From assembly GCF_000147815.2 (NCBI RefSeq), contig NC_015957.1:10106001-10170000 (forward strand): a stretch of 64,000 bases of DNA, given 5' to 3'. Below, piece by piece: positions 51,101 through 63,000 of this stretch. Origin of the DNA: Streptomyces violaceusniger Tu 4113. GTDB taxonomy: Bacteria; Actinomycetota; Actinomycetes; Streptomycetales; Streptomycetaceae. A program made the translations under genes and the position numbers. The number at the start of each line of letters is the position of its first letter. The stretch's first letter is position 1. Below the pieces are notes generated by a model. It worked only from the letters and a program-made list of their open reading frames with translations, did no database searches and was not told the origin of the DNA.

Positions 51101-53876
51101 CCGGCAGCCGCGCGGCGACGGACCGGCGCAGCGCGGGCACCGGCACCGCCGCGTCCGGGGCCGCGACGACGTACGCCACCAGCCGCTGCTCACCCGACCC
51201 GGCCTCGCGGGCCACGACCGCCACCTGGGCGACCTCGGGCAGTTCGGCGAGCACGGTCTCGATCTCGCCCAGCTCGATGCGGAAGCCGCGCACCTTGACC
51301 TGGTCGTCGGTGCGGCCGGCGAACTCCAGCTCCCCGTCGTCCGTCCACCGGGCCACGTCACCGGTTCGGTACATCCGGGTGCCGGGCGCGCCGAAGGGGC
51401 AGGCGAGAAACCGCTCCGCGGTCAGGTCCGGACGGCCCGCGTAGCCGCGCGCCACGCCCCGCCCGGCGATGTAGAGGTCGCCGAGGACCCCGGGCGGGGC
51501 CGGTGACAGCCCGGCGTCCAGGACATAGACCTGGGTGCTCGCGATGGGCCTGCCGATGGCCGGGGGGCCGGACACCTCGGCGAGGCGGGCAGCGGTCGAC
51601 CATACGGTGGTCTCGGTGGGGCCGTACAGGTTCGTCACCTCGGAGCCGAGTTCGCACAGCCGGGAGGCGAGCCCGGCGGGCAGCGCCTCACCGCCGACCA
51701 GCACGCGCAGCCCGGGGAGCGCCTCGGGCTGCTGGGACACCAGCGCCTGCCACAGGGTGGGGGTCGCCTGCATGACCGAGGCGCCGGTGCTCTTCAGCAG
51801 CGCGGCCAGCCTGGGGACGTCGATCACCTCGTCCCGGGTGGCCAGGACCACCCCGGCGCCGGACACCAGCGGGGTGTACAGCTCCAGGCCCGCGATGTCG
51901 AAGGCGATGGTGGTCACCGCGGCCAGCCGGTCCCCGGGCCGCAGGGCGAACCGGTCCCGCATGTCCTGGACGAAGTTGGTGAGGTTGTCCCGGGTGACGA
52001 CGACGCCCTTGGGCCGGCCGGTGGAACCCGAGGTGTAGATGGTGTACGCGGGGTGGTCCCCCGCCACCGGGGGGAGCCCCGGGGCCTCGCCGGACAGGGC
52101 GGCCAGCCGGTCGCGGACCGCCGGGTCGTCCAGCAGTACCCGCGCCATACCGTCGGCCGCGGGCACCGAGGTCACCGAGGAGTCGGTCACCACCACCGCG
52201 GGCGCGGCGTCGGCCACGATGTACTCGACGCGCTCGGCCGGGTATTCGGGGTCCAGCGGGATGTACGCGCCGCCGGTCTTCCCCACCGCGAGCAGGGTGG
52301 CCACCAGGTCCGCCCCGCGCGGCAGCGCCACCGCCACCCGCGTCTCGGGGCCGACGCCGAGCCCGGACAGCAGCCGGGCCAGCCGGTTGGCGCGGGCGTC
52401 CAGTTCGCCGTAGGACATCTCGGCCCCGTCCGCGACCAGGGCCACCGCCGCCGGGTCGGCGGCCACCGCGGCCTCGAACAGCTCGGGCACCGAGGTGTCC
52501 GGGGCCCCGGCGTCGGGCTCGTTCCAGCCGTCCAGGACGGTGCGCAGCAGCTCGGGCGCGAGCACTTCGGTGCGGCCCACCGGGAGGGACGGGTCCGCCT
52601 CGATCCGCTCCAGCATCCGGCGGAAGCCGTCCAGCAGGGCCCGCGCCCGCTCGGCCGGGTACAGATCGGGCCGGTAGCCCAGGCGCAGCCGCAGGGTGGG
52701 GCCGGGGGTCGGGAACAGGGTGAGCGCGTAGTGGGTGGCGTCCTGGCCGGTGATGTCGGTGATCCGCGGCCCGTCGATGGGCTCGGTGATGCCGTCGGAG
52801 TCCAGCGGGTAGTTCTCGAAGACGACGAGGGTGTCGAAAAGTTCACCGGTGACCGGTGTGGACTCCTGTACGGCGGACAGCGGCAGGTGGTGGTGGTCCA
52901 GCAGCGCGGCCTGCTGTCGCTGGACCGCCGTCAGCAGCTCGGTCCAGGGGGCGCCGTGGTCCACCCGCACCCGGACCGGCAGGGTGTTGATGAACAGCCC
53001 CACCATGGACTCCACCCCGGGGATGTCCGCCGGGCGCCCGGACACGGTGGCGCCGAACACCACATCGCTTCGGCCGGTCAGCCGGCCGATCAGGACGCCC
53101 CAGGCGCTCTGCACCAGCGTGTTCAGGGTGACGCCGGCGGAGCGGGCGAGCTCGCCGAGCCGGGCGGTGAGGTCCGCGGGCACCTCGGCGACCAGGTCCT
53201 CGGGCAGCACCTCGGCGCCGGGGCCCGTCTCGGGCACCAGGAGCGTGGGCGAGTCCACCCCCGCGAGCGCCTCCTGCCAGGCCCGCTTCGCCGCGGCCTT
53301 GTCCTGCCGGGCCAGCCAGGCGAGATAGGTGCGGTAGGGGGTGACCGGCGGCAGGGTGATGTCCTCGCCGCCCGCGCGGTAGTGCTGGAACAGCTCCTGC
53401 ATCACCAGCGGGGCGGACCAGCCGTCCAGCAGGATGTGGTGGGCGGTGAGCACCAGCCAGAAGGCGTCGGCCGCGACCTTGATCATGGTGACCCGCAGCA
53501 GCGGCGGCCGTTCCATGTCGAAGCGCCGCCTGCGGTCCCCGGCGGCGAACTCCCGGACCTTCGCCCGCTGCTCCTCCTCGGAGACGTCACTGAAGTCCAG
53601 TTCGGTCAGCGGGAGTTCGAGGTCCCGGAGGATCACCTGCATCGGGTCGCCGGTCGTGCGACGCCGGAATCCCGCGCGCAGGCTCGCATGCCGCCGTATC
53701 AGGGTGGCCGCCGCGCGGCGCACCGCCGGGGCGTCCACCGGGCCCTGGATCCTCACCGCCAACTGCACCGTGTAGACGTCGAGCGCGTCCGCGTCCTCGG
53801 AGTACTGCGCGTGGAAGAGCAGCCCTTCCTGGAGCGGCGACAAAGGCAGAAGGTCCTCGATACGTGTCTGCTTCAC
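42147..53876 (-). CDS. NRPS-B: terminating three-module synthetase C-A-T-C-A-T-E-C-A-T-TE
   Basis: About 3909 residues. Approximate layout: C1 1–450, A1 470–960, T1 975–1040, C2 1050–1490, A2 1510–2020, T2 2035–2090, E 2115–2570, C3 2580–3030, A3 3050–3550, T3 3565–3630, TE 3650–3909. C1 ([22 protein letters not shown]) and C3 (HHLLLDG) are the type that accepts a D-residue; C2 (HHIAGDG) is the ordinary type. E motifs [20 protein letters not shown] and RTVGWFTS are intact. The TE has GWSLGG (nucleophile Ser near 3727). Signatures by eye: A1 DILQLGLVWK (Gly), A2 DAATLAAVCK (Phe-like), A3 DMTKVGEVGK (Asn-like). It should add Gly, a D-aromatic residue and Asn, then release or cyclise the peptide. 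GTG 53876 after AGGGAG. Confidence 0.95.
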   Translation of the reverse strand: MKQTRIEDLLPLSPLQEGLLFHAQYSEDADALDVYTVQLAVRIQGPVDAPAVRRAAATLIRRHASLRAGFRRRTTGDPMQVILRDLELPLTELDFSDVSEEEQRAKVREFAAGDRRRRFDMERPPLLRVTMIKVAADAFWLVLTAHHILLDGWSAPLVMQELFQHYRAGGEDITLPPVTPYRTYLAWLARQDKAAAKRAWQEALAGVDSPTLLVPETGPGAEVLPEDLVAEVPADLTARLGELARSAGVTLNTLVQSAWGVLIGRLTGRSDVVFGATVSGRPADIPGVESMVGLFINTLPVRVRVDHGAPWTELLTAVQRQQAALLDHHHLPLSAVQESTPVTGELFDTLVVFENYPLDSDGITEPIDGPRITDITGQDATHYALTLFPTPGPTLRLRLGYRPDLYPAERARALLDGFRRMLERIEADPSLPVGRTEVLAPELLRTVLDGWNEPDAGAPDTSVPELFEAAVAADPAAVALVADGAEMSYGELDARANRLARLLSGLGVGPETRVAVALPRGADLVATLLAVGKTGGAYIPLDPEYPAERVEYIVADAAPAVVVTDSSVTSVPAADGMARVLLDDPAVRDRLAALSGEAPGLPPVAGDHPAYTIYTSGSTGRPKGVVVTRDNLTNFVQDMRDRFALRPGDRLAAVTTIAFDIAGLELYTPLVSGAGVVLATRDEVIDVPRLAALLKSTGASVMQATPTLWQALVSQQPEALPGLRVLVGGEALPAGLASRLCELGSEVTNLYGPTETTVWSTAARLAEVSGPPAIGRPIASTQVYVLDAGLSPAPPGVLGDLYIAGRGVARGYAGRPDLTAERFLACPFGAPGTRMYRTGDVARWTDDGELEFAGRTDDQVKVRGFRIELGEIETVLAELPEVAQVAVVAREAGSGEQRLVAYVVAAPDAAVPVPALRRSVAARLPEYMIPSAFMVLDALPLTPNGKTDRKALPAPDFGELSTGAAPRTPQEEILCGLFMETLDLDAVGIHDDFFELGGHSLHATRLVSRARAAFAVELPLRVLWEAPTVARLAARLRGADEARPPVRAVERPERIPLSYAQRRLWFLNRFEHGAAAHNISIGLRLRGRLDQEALRAAVRDVTARHETLRTIFPETDGAARQLILSPERGAADLVVTAVDERDLDTAIAEQAARDFDLATETPLRVTLFRIGPEDHVLLLLLHHIAGDGWSVGPLAGDLTSAYLARAQGAAPAWEPPPAQYADYTMWNYEVLGEEGDPQSPVAQQLDFWRKRLEGIPDVLPLPTDRPRPPAADYTAETVEMDISPELHRALTVVARKTGTSLFMVLQAGLASLLSALGAGSDVPMGSPIAGRNDKALEGMIGFFVNTLVLRTDTSGAPTFRELLDRVREYDLAAYANQEVPFERLVELLNPERSLAWHPLFQIWLNVQNVEAAGSAPVGLPGVDAEAYPVPVNATQFDLAFTFNERTAADGGPNGMQALIDFRLDLFDRRTVVDLFGRLELLLERVAADPELRVQDLSVLTEDERTMLSRVNDTGRPDLGRATFPELFARQVAKHPDAPAVAFEGSELSYAELDRRANRLAHVLCAEGAGPEGFVALALPRSQEWPAAVLAVHKAGAAYLPLDPAYPAERLAYMLSDARPGVVVTTRAIAATLPSTGSATVLVLDDEATAARVAGAPDTPPQVWVSVRHPAYVIYTSGSTGRPKGVVVSHAGVAALATGYAEALGLGPGSRVLQFASPSFDAAFAELCQSLPVGATLVMAPPERLDPGAPLAGLLAEQRVTQATIPPAALGVMGDGEVPAGTTLLVAGEATPPELAGRWSAGRRMVNAYGPTETTVCATISAPLSGVAEPPIGTPIPNTRVHVLDAELRPVATGMAGELYIAGDGLARGYLGRPGTSAERFVADPSGPAGSRMYRTGDLAKWTRDGQLMFLGRADEQVKLHGFRIEPGEIRSVLLSRPSVAQAEVMVREDRPGDQRLVAYVVPGTGAAPLDGAELRAQAATALPDYMVPAAVVVLDALPLTPNGKTDRKALPEPEYAGAAAPTDGPRTPGEELLCSLFAEVLGLERVGIHDSFFDTGGDSIMSIQLVRRARDAGVKLTPRDVFEHKTVAALAKATAVEDVPAEAAAAEPVAASAGIGDVPLTPIIHWMRERGGRPDRFSQTNMIMVPADLGEQRLRSGLQTVLDHHDALRMRLRRTGGVVWSLEVPERGAVRAADCLRRVDLTGLDEERARARMAEETKGAWDRLDPEAGLMLQAVWFDAGPDVAGRLLLTIHHLAVDGVSWRILLPDLTAAWSQTDGGTSGLDAVGTSFREWAQRLTDAAQRPERIEELKFWLDTLAEPDPALADRPLDPARDITATTKRLILTLPTEQTSALLTTVPAAFHARMNDVLLSAFAAAVTQWRAQRGHQTGPLLVNLEGHGREELDEGVDLSRTVGWFTSLFPVRLDPGPHDWAEYRAGGPATGRVLKRVKEQLRDLPDNGIGYGLLRYLNPQTAPVLSRLPEPQISFNYLGRFPAAVATAEATLAEGPAPDGFDLDGGSDPERPLAHTVDITAMTQDLPDGPRLVADVSWAGELLSEDEVRELGQNWLTALTALVRHAERPEAGGYSPSDLTLVPLTQDEIEAVESAGAERLEDVLPLTPMQEGLLFHAQFDEDEPDLYTVQLGIDLAGALDADRLRGAARTLLRRHANLRAGFRQQGLSRPVQVVAGDLELPWTELDFGHLPAAERAARLDALMDEDRVRRFDPERPPLLRFTLIHMGDQLARFLMTNHHLLLDGWSGPLLMRELFALYEADGDESVLPDVTPYRDYLAWLGRQDKQAAREAWRTVLSGVDGATLIAPDSDGRTAEVPGDLLVELPERTTTELTGLARRHEVTLNTVVQAAWSVVLSGLTGRTDVVFGAIVSGRPADLPGVETMVGLFINTVPVRAELKPADTWTTLLERLRGQQTAVMDHHYLGLQDVLRLVEPDTLFDTIVVTENYPLEGDGMPAVEDGLRIIGTYGSDANHYPISLVAMPGRALRLRLGYRPDVVDRDAVEAIGDRLVRVFDAMIGAPEQPVNRVDLLATDERRTLLEEFTATARPAPAALVPERFQAQAARTPDAPALLDADGTRLSYAQLDAAADRLAAELIGAGVGPERLVALALPRSADLVIAALAVLKAGGGYLPVDPGDPADRLAHVLTDAAPVLVLSRSDVAPGLPKAAAPVRLLDRPSDGPAPAVPAGQRWHAQSPAYVIYTSGSTGRPKGVVVEHRSFAQYLDYAAEAYPSLGERALLHSPVSFDMAVTSLFGPLTTGGCVQVAELEQPAEGRVRPAFCKVTPSHLPLLAGVDPECSPARELVIGGEQLLGEALAPWRAAHPDVAVVNEYGPTEATVGCAVLRLEPGEETPSGAVPIGRPTPNTRLYVLDAGLRPAPRGAVGELYIGGGQLARGYLGRPALTAARFVADPFGTPGGRLYRTGDLARWNADGQLEYLGRVDEQVKVRGYRVELGEIEAALARDPEVGRATVVLRGDEGAGKRLAAYLVPAAGSGLDTAAVRQRLAAAVPDYMVPAAFMVLDELPLNANGKVDRKALPAPDYHPREWSGPRTPQEEILCGLFREALGLDVVGVHDSFFDLGGDSIMSMGLVNRIRSAFGVKLGMRTVLTAPTVAELAQKLGGDAEQDSLDVLLPLREHGSRTPLFCVHPAGGLSWSYSALLRSVDAEHPVYGLQCRGLGGEGGEANALPATLEEMAADYVAQIRRVQPTGPYALLGWSLGGTVIHAMAALLQAEGEEVALLVNLDEFPLDRSQPLPDRLPDEQDALRVLLDFEGYDVDALGDVRLTHGQVVTMLRERQSVLASLDEDNVAALARAFANNRRLFLAYEPAPYRGDLLVLVAEEDPSVPAADLAARAERWRPHVDGRIEYRRIGCAHPYLMRPEPAAEIGRVLNEKLRELK

Positions 53877-53926
53877 TGCACAGGCTCCCTGGGCGTCTTC
53901 GTAATGCGATGTGTGACGAGTGCGCA

Positions 53927-53977
53927 GTCGGATCGGCGGGGCCCTTCTCGCCCGTCGGCGAGGCCCGCCGATCCGAC
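53927..53977 (-). terminator. Large hairpin in the NRPS-C/NRPS-B gap
   Basis: Perfect 14-bp stem (53927–53940 with 53964–53977) whose loop holds a second 6-bp stem (53947–53952 with 53957–53962) and the tetraloop CGTC. It lies in the 154-base gap between NRPS-C and NRPS-B. It may be an internal terminator or attenuator, or it may protect the 5' end of the NRPS-B message. Confidence 0.6.
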
Positions 53978-54030
53978 CGTAATGGCGCTGCGGCCCGGCG
54001 AAAGCCGCACATAAACAACTCCGAAGTGGG

Positions 54031-57000
54031 CTACTGCCAGTTGTCCAGTTCGCTCGCGAGCTGGTCCAACTCGTCCTGGCTGACGTCGATCAGATCCATG
54101 TCGGACGGGGTGTGGCGGACGCCCTGCGGGGTGTCGGCATGGCGGGCCAGCGCCTCCAGCGCCCGGATCCACGCCTCCGCGAGGTCCCGCACCACGGCCT
54201 CCTCCAGCAGCGCCGAGGGCCACTGCCAGAGCACCGACAGCTCGGGGCCGTCCGGGCGGTCCTGGGTGGACGCGGTGACCTCCAGGGCGTGGGCGACCGG
54301 CATGTCCGGATCCTCGCCGCCGACCGCGCCCGCTTCGGGGGCGAGCGCCCAGTCGGCGGCCTCGGGCGTGCCCGAGGAGTTGAACCGCCCCAGGTAGTTG
54401 AACCCGATCTGCGGCTCGGCCAGGCCCCGCAGCGAGGGCGCGGTGTCCGGGTTGAGATGGCGCAGCAGGCCGTAGCCGACGCCATTGTCGGGCACCTGGC
54501 GCAACTGCTCCTTGATCCGGGCGAGGACGTCACCGACGGTCGCCCCGCCGGTCCACACCTCGCCCCAGTCGATCCGCCCGGGGTCCAGGAACAGCGGGTA
54601 CATGCTGGTGAGCCAGCCGACCGTACGGGACAGTTCGGTGTGCTCGGCGATCTCCTCGCGGCCGTGGCCCTCCAGGGCCACCAGCAGCCCGCCCGTGGCC
54701 CCGCCGAAGTGCCGGCGGCGCCAGTCGGCCACCGCCAGGGTCAGCCCGGTGAGCAGCACGTCGTTGACCGACGCGCGGAACATCTCGGGCAGCCGGGTGA
54801 GCAGGGTCCGGGTGGTGTCCGCGGACAGCGCCATGGTGATCGCGCGCTGCGTACGGACCAGGTCCCGGGACGGGTCGATGGTCAGCTCGGCCAGCGGCTC
54901 CGGGGCCTGGGCGAGGCGATGGCGCCAGACCGGGAGTTCGGCGATCCGCTCCGGGGTCACGGCTTCCTCGGCCAGCGTCCGCGACCAGCGGCGCAAGGAG
55001 GTGCCCACCGGGTCGAGTCCGGGGGTGCGCCCGTCCCCTACCGCCTCCCAGGCTCGCGCCAGGTCCGGCAGCAGGATCCGCCAGGAGACGCCGTCGACGA
55101 CGAGGTGGTGCAGCGAGAACCACAGCCTGCCGCGCTCACCGGGCCCGGCGTCGAACCACACGAACTGGGCCATCGTGCCGTCCTCGGGCGCGAGCCGGCC
55201 CACCGCCGCGTCACTGTGCTCGGCGAGGCGGGCGCTCCGCGCCGCGTCGTCCAGGCCGGTGAGGTCGACCCGCCGGATCAGGTCCGCCGCGCGGACCGCG
55301 CCGCGGGCCGCCACCTCCAGCGACCATGCCCCTTCGGTCCGGTTCAGCCGTGCCCGCAGGGCGTCGTGGTGGTCCAGCAGCGTCTGCACGGCGGTGACCA
55401 GCCGGTCCAGGTCCAGATCGGCGGGCGTCTGCAGCAGCATCGACTGGTGGAACCGGTCGATGGGCCCGTTCCGCTCGCTGAGCCAGTGCAGGATCGGGAT
55501 CGCGGGGATCTCCCCGATACCGGCGTCCGGGTCCTCCGCCTCGGCCTCGGGGACGGTGCCCGCGGCGGCCGCGAGGGCCGCGACCGTCTGGTGGCGGAAG
55601 ACGTCCTTCGGGGTGAAGACCAGACCCGCGGCGCGCGCCCTGGCCACCAACTGGATCGAGACGATGCTGTCGCCGCCCAGGTAGAAGAAGCTGTCGTCGA
55701 CGCGGACCTCCTCGACCCCGAGCCCCAGCACCTCCGCGACCAGCCGGCGCAGGGTCTCCTCACGGGCGCCGCTCGGCGCACGGGAGGTGCCGTCCTGCTC
55801 CGGTGCGGGCAACGCCTTGCGGTCGATCTTTCCGCTGGTGGTCAGCGGAAGCGTGTCGAGCGTCACGAACGCCGCCGGAACCATGTAGTCGGGCAGGCGT
55901 CGCGCCAGCCCGGCCCGCAGTGCGTCGACGTCGAGGTCGCCCGCCCCGGCAGTGGGCACCACATAGGCCGTCAGCAGCCGCACCCCCGGGCGGTCCTCGC
56001 GCACGATGGTGGTGGCGCGGTGCACATCGGGGTGGTCCGAGACGGCCGCGGTGATCTCGCCCAGCTCGATCCGCAGCCCGCGCAGCTTCACCTGGTCGTC
56101 GGTGCGCCCGACGAACTCCAGCTCACCGTCGGCGCGCCGGCGCACCAGGTCGCCGGAGCGGTACATCCGCGATCCGGGCGGCCCGAACGGGTCGGCCACA
56201 TAGCGCTCGGCGGTCAGCCCGGGGCGGCCCAGATAGCCGCGGGCCAGCGAGACGCCCGCGATGTGCAACTCGCCCACGCAGCCGAGCGGTACCGGGCGGA
56301 GCCGCTCGTCCAGCACATGCAGCCGCGAGTCGGCGACGGGCGCGCCGAGCGCCGGTACGGCGTCGTCGGTCAGCAGCCCGCTCATCGCCGCCACACAGGT
56401 GGTCTCGGTCGGGCCGTACACATTGTGCATCCGCACCGTGTCCCGCCACCGGCCGATCAGTTCCGGTCCGAAGGACTCACCGCCGACGACGATCTCCATG
56501 CCCTCGGGCAGCCCGCCCTCGGGCAGCGCGGCCAGGGAGGCGGGGGTGATGAAGGCGTGGGTGACGCCGTACTCGGCGCACAGGTCGAGGTACGCCTGTC
56601 CGGACGTGGGCCGCTCGGCCGGGACGACCACCAGCGCGCCGCCCACCAGCAGGCTCATGGCCAGCTCCAGGAACGCCGCGTCGAAGCTGGCCGAGGCGAG
56701 CTGCGGCACCCGGGCGCCCGGGCCGACGCCCGCCCGCTCCACGAGCGTCGCGCACAGGTGCGCCACTCCGGCGTGGGTCACGGTCACGCCCTTGGGCCTG
56801 CCGGTCGATCCGGAGGTGTAGATGACGTAGGCGGGGTGCTGGGGCGACAGGGCGCCGGGGAGCACGGCCGCGTCGGCCGCGTCAGAGGGTTGCGTCGCGT
56901 CCAGCGCGTCGAACAGCGCCGTGGGCACGGTGGTCCGCGGCAGCCGTCCGGCGACGGCGCCGGAGGTCAGCAGCAGGGCAGGCTCGGCGTCGTCGAGCAT

Positions 57001-60000
57001 GTAGCCGATGCGGTCGCCCGGCAGCTCCGGGTTGACCGGCAGATAGGCCGCCCCCGCCCGCACCACCGCGAGCAGCGAGACGATCAGCTCCGGCGACCGC
57101 GGCAGCGCCACCGCCACCAGCTTCTCCGGTCCCGCTCCCCGCGCGGCCAGCGCCCGGGCGATCCGCTCGGCCCTCGCGTCGAGTTCGGCGAAGGTCCAGG
57201 TCCCCTTCTCGGTCAGCAGGGCCGGTGCGTCCGGGGTGCGGGCCACCCACCCGGCGAACAGCTCCGCCATGGTGGCGGCGGGCACCTCGCGGACCGCGGC
57301 GTCGTTCCACTCCTCGACGATCCGGTGGCGCTCCCCGGGCAGCAGCACGTCCAGCCGGTCCACCGGGGCGGACGGATCGGCGACGGCGGCGGCCAGCAGC
57401 CGCGCCAGCCGGTCCACCAGCATCCGCACGGTGTCCCGTTCGAACAGGTCGGTGCTGTAGGTGAGCGCCCCCTCGATGCCCGCGGGCGCGCCGTTGTCCG
57501 TATGGGTCTCCGACAGGGTGAAGGACAGGTCGAACTTGGCCACGTCATGGCCGATCGGCTGCGGCGCCGCGACCACCCCGGGCAGGTCGACCCTGCCCTC
57601 GGCGGTGTTCTGGAACGCCAGCATCACCTGGAACAGCGGATGCCGGGACGCCGAGCGCTCGGGGTTGATCAGCTCGACCAGCCGCTCGAACGGCAGGTCC
57701 TGGTGGGCGTACGCGGCCAGGTCGGTCTCCCGCACCCGCTCCAGCAGCTCGGCGAAGGTCGGGTCGCCGGAGACGTCGGTGCGCAGCACCAGCGTGTTGA
57801 CGAAGAAGCCGACCAGATCGTCCAGGGCGTCGTCGGTGCGGCCCGCGATGGCCGTGCCGAGCGGGATGTCGGTGCCCGCGCCGAGCCTGCTGAGCAGCGC
57901 GGCCAGACCGGCCTGGACGGCCATGAAGAGGCTGGCCCGGTGCTCCATGGCCAGGTCGCGCAGGCCGCGGTGCACCTCGGCGTCGAAGCGGAAGGTGACC
58001 ATATCGCCGCGGTAGCTGATGGCGGGCGGACGGCGGTGGTCGGCGGGCAGCGCCAGCTCCTCCGGCGCCCCTTCCAGGGCCGACCGCCAGAACCCGGCCT
58101 GCCGGGAGATGGTGCTGTCCGGGTCGTCCTCGCTGCCCAGCACCTCGTGCTGCCACAGCGTGTAGTCGGCGTACTGCACGGGCAGCGGGGTGAACTGCGG
58201 GGCGCGGCCCGCCCTGCGGGCCGCGTAGGCGGCGGACAGATCGCGGCCCAGCGGGGCCATGGACCAGCCGTCGCCCGCGATGTGGTGGACCACCAGCGCC
58301 AGCACGTGCTCGGTCCGGCCGAGCGCGAACAGCCGCGCCCGTACCGGGATCTCGGTGGCGATGTCGAACGCGTACCCGGCGGCCTCGGCGAGCGCCACGT
58401 CCAGACCGGCCTCGGTGACCTCGGCCACCGGCAGCTCGGGCACCACGTCCAGCACCACCTGGCGGGGGCGGCCGGCCACCTCCGGGAAGACGGTGCGCAG
58501 ACTCTCGTGGCGGGCGACCACATCGGCCAGCGCCGCGCGCAGCGCCTCCCGGTCCAGCTCACCCGTCAGCCGCAGGGCCATCGGCAGGTTGTAGGTGGCG
58601 CTGGGCCCCTCGAACCGGCCCAGGAACCACAGCCTGCGCTGGGCGAAGGACAGCGGCACCTCCTCGGGCCGCTCCCGCGCGGTCACCGCGCGCCGCGCCC
58701 CGCCCGCGTCGCCGATCAGCCCGGCCAGGCCGGCGGGCGTCGGCGACTCGAACAGGTCGCGCACGCTGAGCTCGGCGCCCAGGGTCGTACGGATCCGGCT
58801 GGTCAGCCGGGTGGCGAGCAGTGAATGGCCGCCGAGGTCGAAGAAGTTGTCGTCCACCCCGGCCTCGGACACCCCGAGCACCTCGGCGAACAGCGCGCAC
58901 AGCGCGGCCTCCTGCGGTGTGGCCGGCTCGCGCCGCTCGGCGTCCTCCCGTACCGGCGCGGGCAGCGCCCGGCGGTCCAGCTTGCCGTTGGGGGTCAGCG
59001 GCAGGGCGTCCAGGGCGACGAACGCGCTGGGCACCATGTACTCGGGCAGGGTGGCGGCCAGGTGCTTGCGCAGTTCGGCCGGGGCCGGGGCGGTCCGGTC
59101 GGCCAACGGGACGAGATAGCCGACCAGTTGGGGCGCCCCGGGCCGGTCCTGCCGGGCCAGGACGGCCACCGAGGCGAGGTCGGGGTGGGCGGCGAGCGCC
59201 GTCTCGATCTCGCCGAGCTCGATCCGGAAGCCGCGCACCTTGACCTGGTGGTCGGCCCGCCCCACGAACTGGAGCTGTCCGTCCTTGCCCCAGCGCACCA
59301 GGTCACCGGTGCGGTACAGCCGGGACCCGGCCGGGCCGAAGGGGTCGGCGACGAAGCGCTCCGCGGTGCGGCCCGGCCGCCGCAGATAGCCGCGGGCCAG
59401 CCCGGCGCCGGCCAGGTACAGCTCTCCGACGACCCCCGGGGGCACCGGGCCGAGCGCGTCGTCCAGGACGTAGACCCGGTCGTTCCACACCGGGCGGCCG
59501 ATGGGCGCCGCGGCGGGCCAGTCCGCGGGGTCGGCGGGCAGGGTGGTGCCGGTGATCACATGGCTCTCGGTGGGGCCGTAGTGGTTGTGCAGCCGCAGCC
59601 ACGGGCGTTCGGCGCAGAAGGCGCGCAGCCGCGGGGTGAGCCCCAGCGCCTCGCCCGCCTGGGCGATCACGCGCAGCTCGCCGAGGGCGACACCGCCCTC
59701 GAGGGCGGCCTCCGCGACGGCGTCCACCACCAGGTTGGGGGCGTACAGCTCGTTGATCCGGTGCTCCTCCAGCCACCGGGTGAAGGCGGCGGCGTCGCGG
59801 CGGACCGCGTCGTCCGGGACCACCAGCGTCTTGCCGGTGAGCAGGGTGGTCAGGATCTCCTGGGCGGAGACGTCGAAGCTGATCGCGGTGAACTGCGCGA
59901 CCCGCGTCCCGGCGCCGCCGCCGATCTCACCGTGGTGCCAGGCGACCAGGTTGGCCATGGCGCCCGCGGGCATCACGACGCCCTTGGGGCGGCCGGTGGA

Positions 60001-63000
60001 GCCGGAGGTGTAGATGACGTAGACCGGGGCGGCCGGGTGGAGCGGACGGGTGCGATCCGCGTCGGTGGGGTCATTGTCCGCCTGCCCGGCCAGGAGGGCG
60101 GCGGTCTCCGGTGTGTCGAGGGCGAGCACCGGGGCCCGGTGACCGCCCGGCAGCACCCCGGTCCGGGTCAGCACCACCGAGGGCGCCGCGTCGGCCAGCA
60201 TGAAGGAGACGCGCTCGGCCGGGTACTCCGGGTCGATGGGCAGATAGGCCGCTCCGGTCTTGACCACCGCGCACACCGCCACCAGCAGCTCCGCCGAGCG
60301 CGGCAGCGCGATGCCGACCGTGTCCTCCGGTCCGATGCCCCGTGAGATGAGCACATGTGCCAGCCGGTTCGCCGCCGCGTTCAGCTCGGCGTACGACATC
60401 CGCGTGTCGCCGTGCACCACGGCCGGGGCGTCCGGCAGCGCGTGCGCCTGCCGCTCGAGCAGTTCCGGGAGGAAGGCCCCGTCGAGCTGGTGCGCGGTGT
60501 CGTTGTAGGTGGTCAGCTGGCGGTGCCGCTCGATCGGGTCGAGCAGGTCCAGGGAGCCGATCGGCCGCTTCGGGTCCTCGGCCGCCCCGGCCAGCACCCG
60601 GATCAGACGGTCGGCGAGCCGCTGGACCGTCTCCCGGTCGAACAGATCGGTGCTGTACTCCATCCACCCGGCCATACCGTCCGGTGCGCCGTCGGGTGTG
60701 CGCCGCTCGGTCAGCCCGACGAACAGGTCGAACTTGGCCATGTCGCCGAGGTGGTCGTACGGGTCCACCCGCAGGCCCGGCAGCGAAAGCTCGGCCGGGC
60801 GGTTGTTCTGCACGGTGAACATCACCTGGAACAGCGGGTGGCGCGCGAGGGAGCGCTCGGGGTTGAGCTGCTCGACCAGGCGCTCGAACGGCACGTCCTG
60901 GTTGGCGTATGCGGCCAGGTCGGTCTCCCGCACCCGCTGGACCAGTTCGCGGAAGGTCGGGTTGCCGGAGGTGTCGGTGCGCAGCACCAGCGTGTTGAGG
61001 AAGAACCCGACCAGTTCGTCGAGGGCGTCGTCGGTACGACCGGCGATCGGCGTGCCGATGGGGATGTCGGTGCCCGCGCCGGACCGCGACAACAGCACCG
61101 AAAGACCGGCCTGGGCCACCATGAACAGGCTGGCCTGGGAGGTACGGGCGATGGTGAGCAGCCGCTTGTGCAGCTCCTCGGGGAGGTGGAACGTCACGGT
61201 GTCGCCCGCGTAGCTCGCCACCGCGGGGCGCGGCCGGTCCACCGGGAGGTTGAGCTCGTCGGGGATCCCGGCCAGGGCATCCGACCAGTAGGCGAACTGC
61301 TGGGCTATCGCGCTGTTCTCGTCCGCCTCCTCACCCAGTACGCGCTGCTGCCACAGCGTGTAGTCCGCGTACTGCACGGGCAGCGGCTCCCACGACGGCG
61401 CGGCGTCCTTCAGCCTGGCCGCGTAGGCGAGCGAGAGGTCGTGGCCGAAGACGCCCAGCGACCAGCCGTCCCCGACGATGTGGTGCATCACCACGAGCAG
61501 GACGTACGTATGGTCGCCGGTGCGGAAGACGCGCACCCGCAGCGGGAGTTCACCGGCCAGCCGGAACCCGGCGGCCGCCTCCTCCTTCAGTGCCTCGTCC
61601 AGCCGCTCCGGTGCCGCGCTCAGATCCACCAGGGACAGGTCGAGCTCGGCCTCCGCGGGATCCAGCACCCGCTGATACGGGTCGCCGTCCACGTCCGGGA
61701 ACACCGTGCGCAGGCTCTCGTGCCTGGCCAGGACGTCCTGGAAGGCATGGCGCAGCGCGTTAAGGTCCAGTTCACCGGTCAGCCGCACGGTGAGCGGGAC
61801 GTTGTAGATCGGCTTGGCGCCGTCGAACCGGTCCAGGAACCACAGCCTGCGCTGGGCGAAGGACAGCGGTACCCGCTCGGGACGCGGCCCCGCCTCCAGC
61901 GCGGGCCGGCCGTCCACGGCCTGGTGCAGCCGGCGGGCTATCCCGGCAGGCGTGGCCGTCTCGAACACCGCGCGCAGCGACAGTTCCTCGCCGAAGACCG
62001 CGCGGGTCCTGGTGACCAGCCGGGTGGCCAGCAGCGAGTGGCCGCCGAGGTCGAAGAAGTCGTCGTCCACGCCCACCTCGGCCACGCCGAGCAGTTCCGC
62101 GAAGAGCGCGCACAGGATCTCCTCCTGCGGGGTGCGCGGCCCGCGCCCGGCCGGCCCGGCCGCGCCGGGCTCGGGCAGCGCCTTGCGGTCCAGTTTGCCG
62201 TTGGGGGTCAGCGGGAGGGCGTCGAGGGCGACGAACGCGCCGGGCACCATGTACTCGGGCAGCGAGGCGCCCACGTGTTCGCGCAGCACGGTGGGGGCGG
62301 GCACCTCTTCTCCGCTCACCGGCACCAGATAGGCGACGAGCCGCTTGTCGCCCGGGGTCGGCTCCCGCACCACGACCACCGCACGGTCGATCCGCTCGTG
62401 CGCGGCCAGGACCGACTCGATCTCCCCCAGCTCGATCCGGAACCCGCGGATCTTGACCTGGTCGTCGGCCCGGCCGGCGAACTCCAGCACGGGGTGCTCG
62501 CCCTCGGTGTTCCAGCGCACCAGGTCACCGGTGCGGTACATCCGCATCCCGCCGCCCGCGAACGGATCGGCGACGAAGCGCTCGGCGGTCATACCGGGCC
62601 GGTTCAGATAGCCGCGCGCCAGGCAGGGGCCGGAGACGTACAGCTCCCCGGTGACACCCGGCGGCACCGGCCGCAGCGCACCGTCGAGCACCCGCAGCCG
62701 CGCGGTGCCGAGGGCGGTGCCCATGGGCGGCGCCACCGCGCCGGAGAGCGGCTCGCTGAGGGTGACGCAGACGGTGCTCTCGGTCGGCCCATAGGCATTG
62801 ATCATCGTCCGGTCGCCGGACCACGCCTCGACCAGCTCCGGCGCGGACGCCTCACCGCCGACCACCAGCAGGCGTATCGACGGCAGATCGCCCTCGGTGA
62901 GCACGGCCAGCGCGGCGGGCGGGATGAGCGCGTGCGTGACCTGGTGCTCGGTGACCAGGTCCACCAGCGCCCGGCCGGGCCGCAGCCGTTCGGCGGGGGC

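Noticed and set aside
42072..51506. Plus-strand open frame of over 3100 codons opposite NRPS-B
   Set aside because: Same cause: third-position GC bias removes stops on the complementary strand. No ribosome site or recognisable domain.
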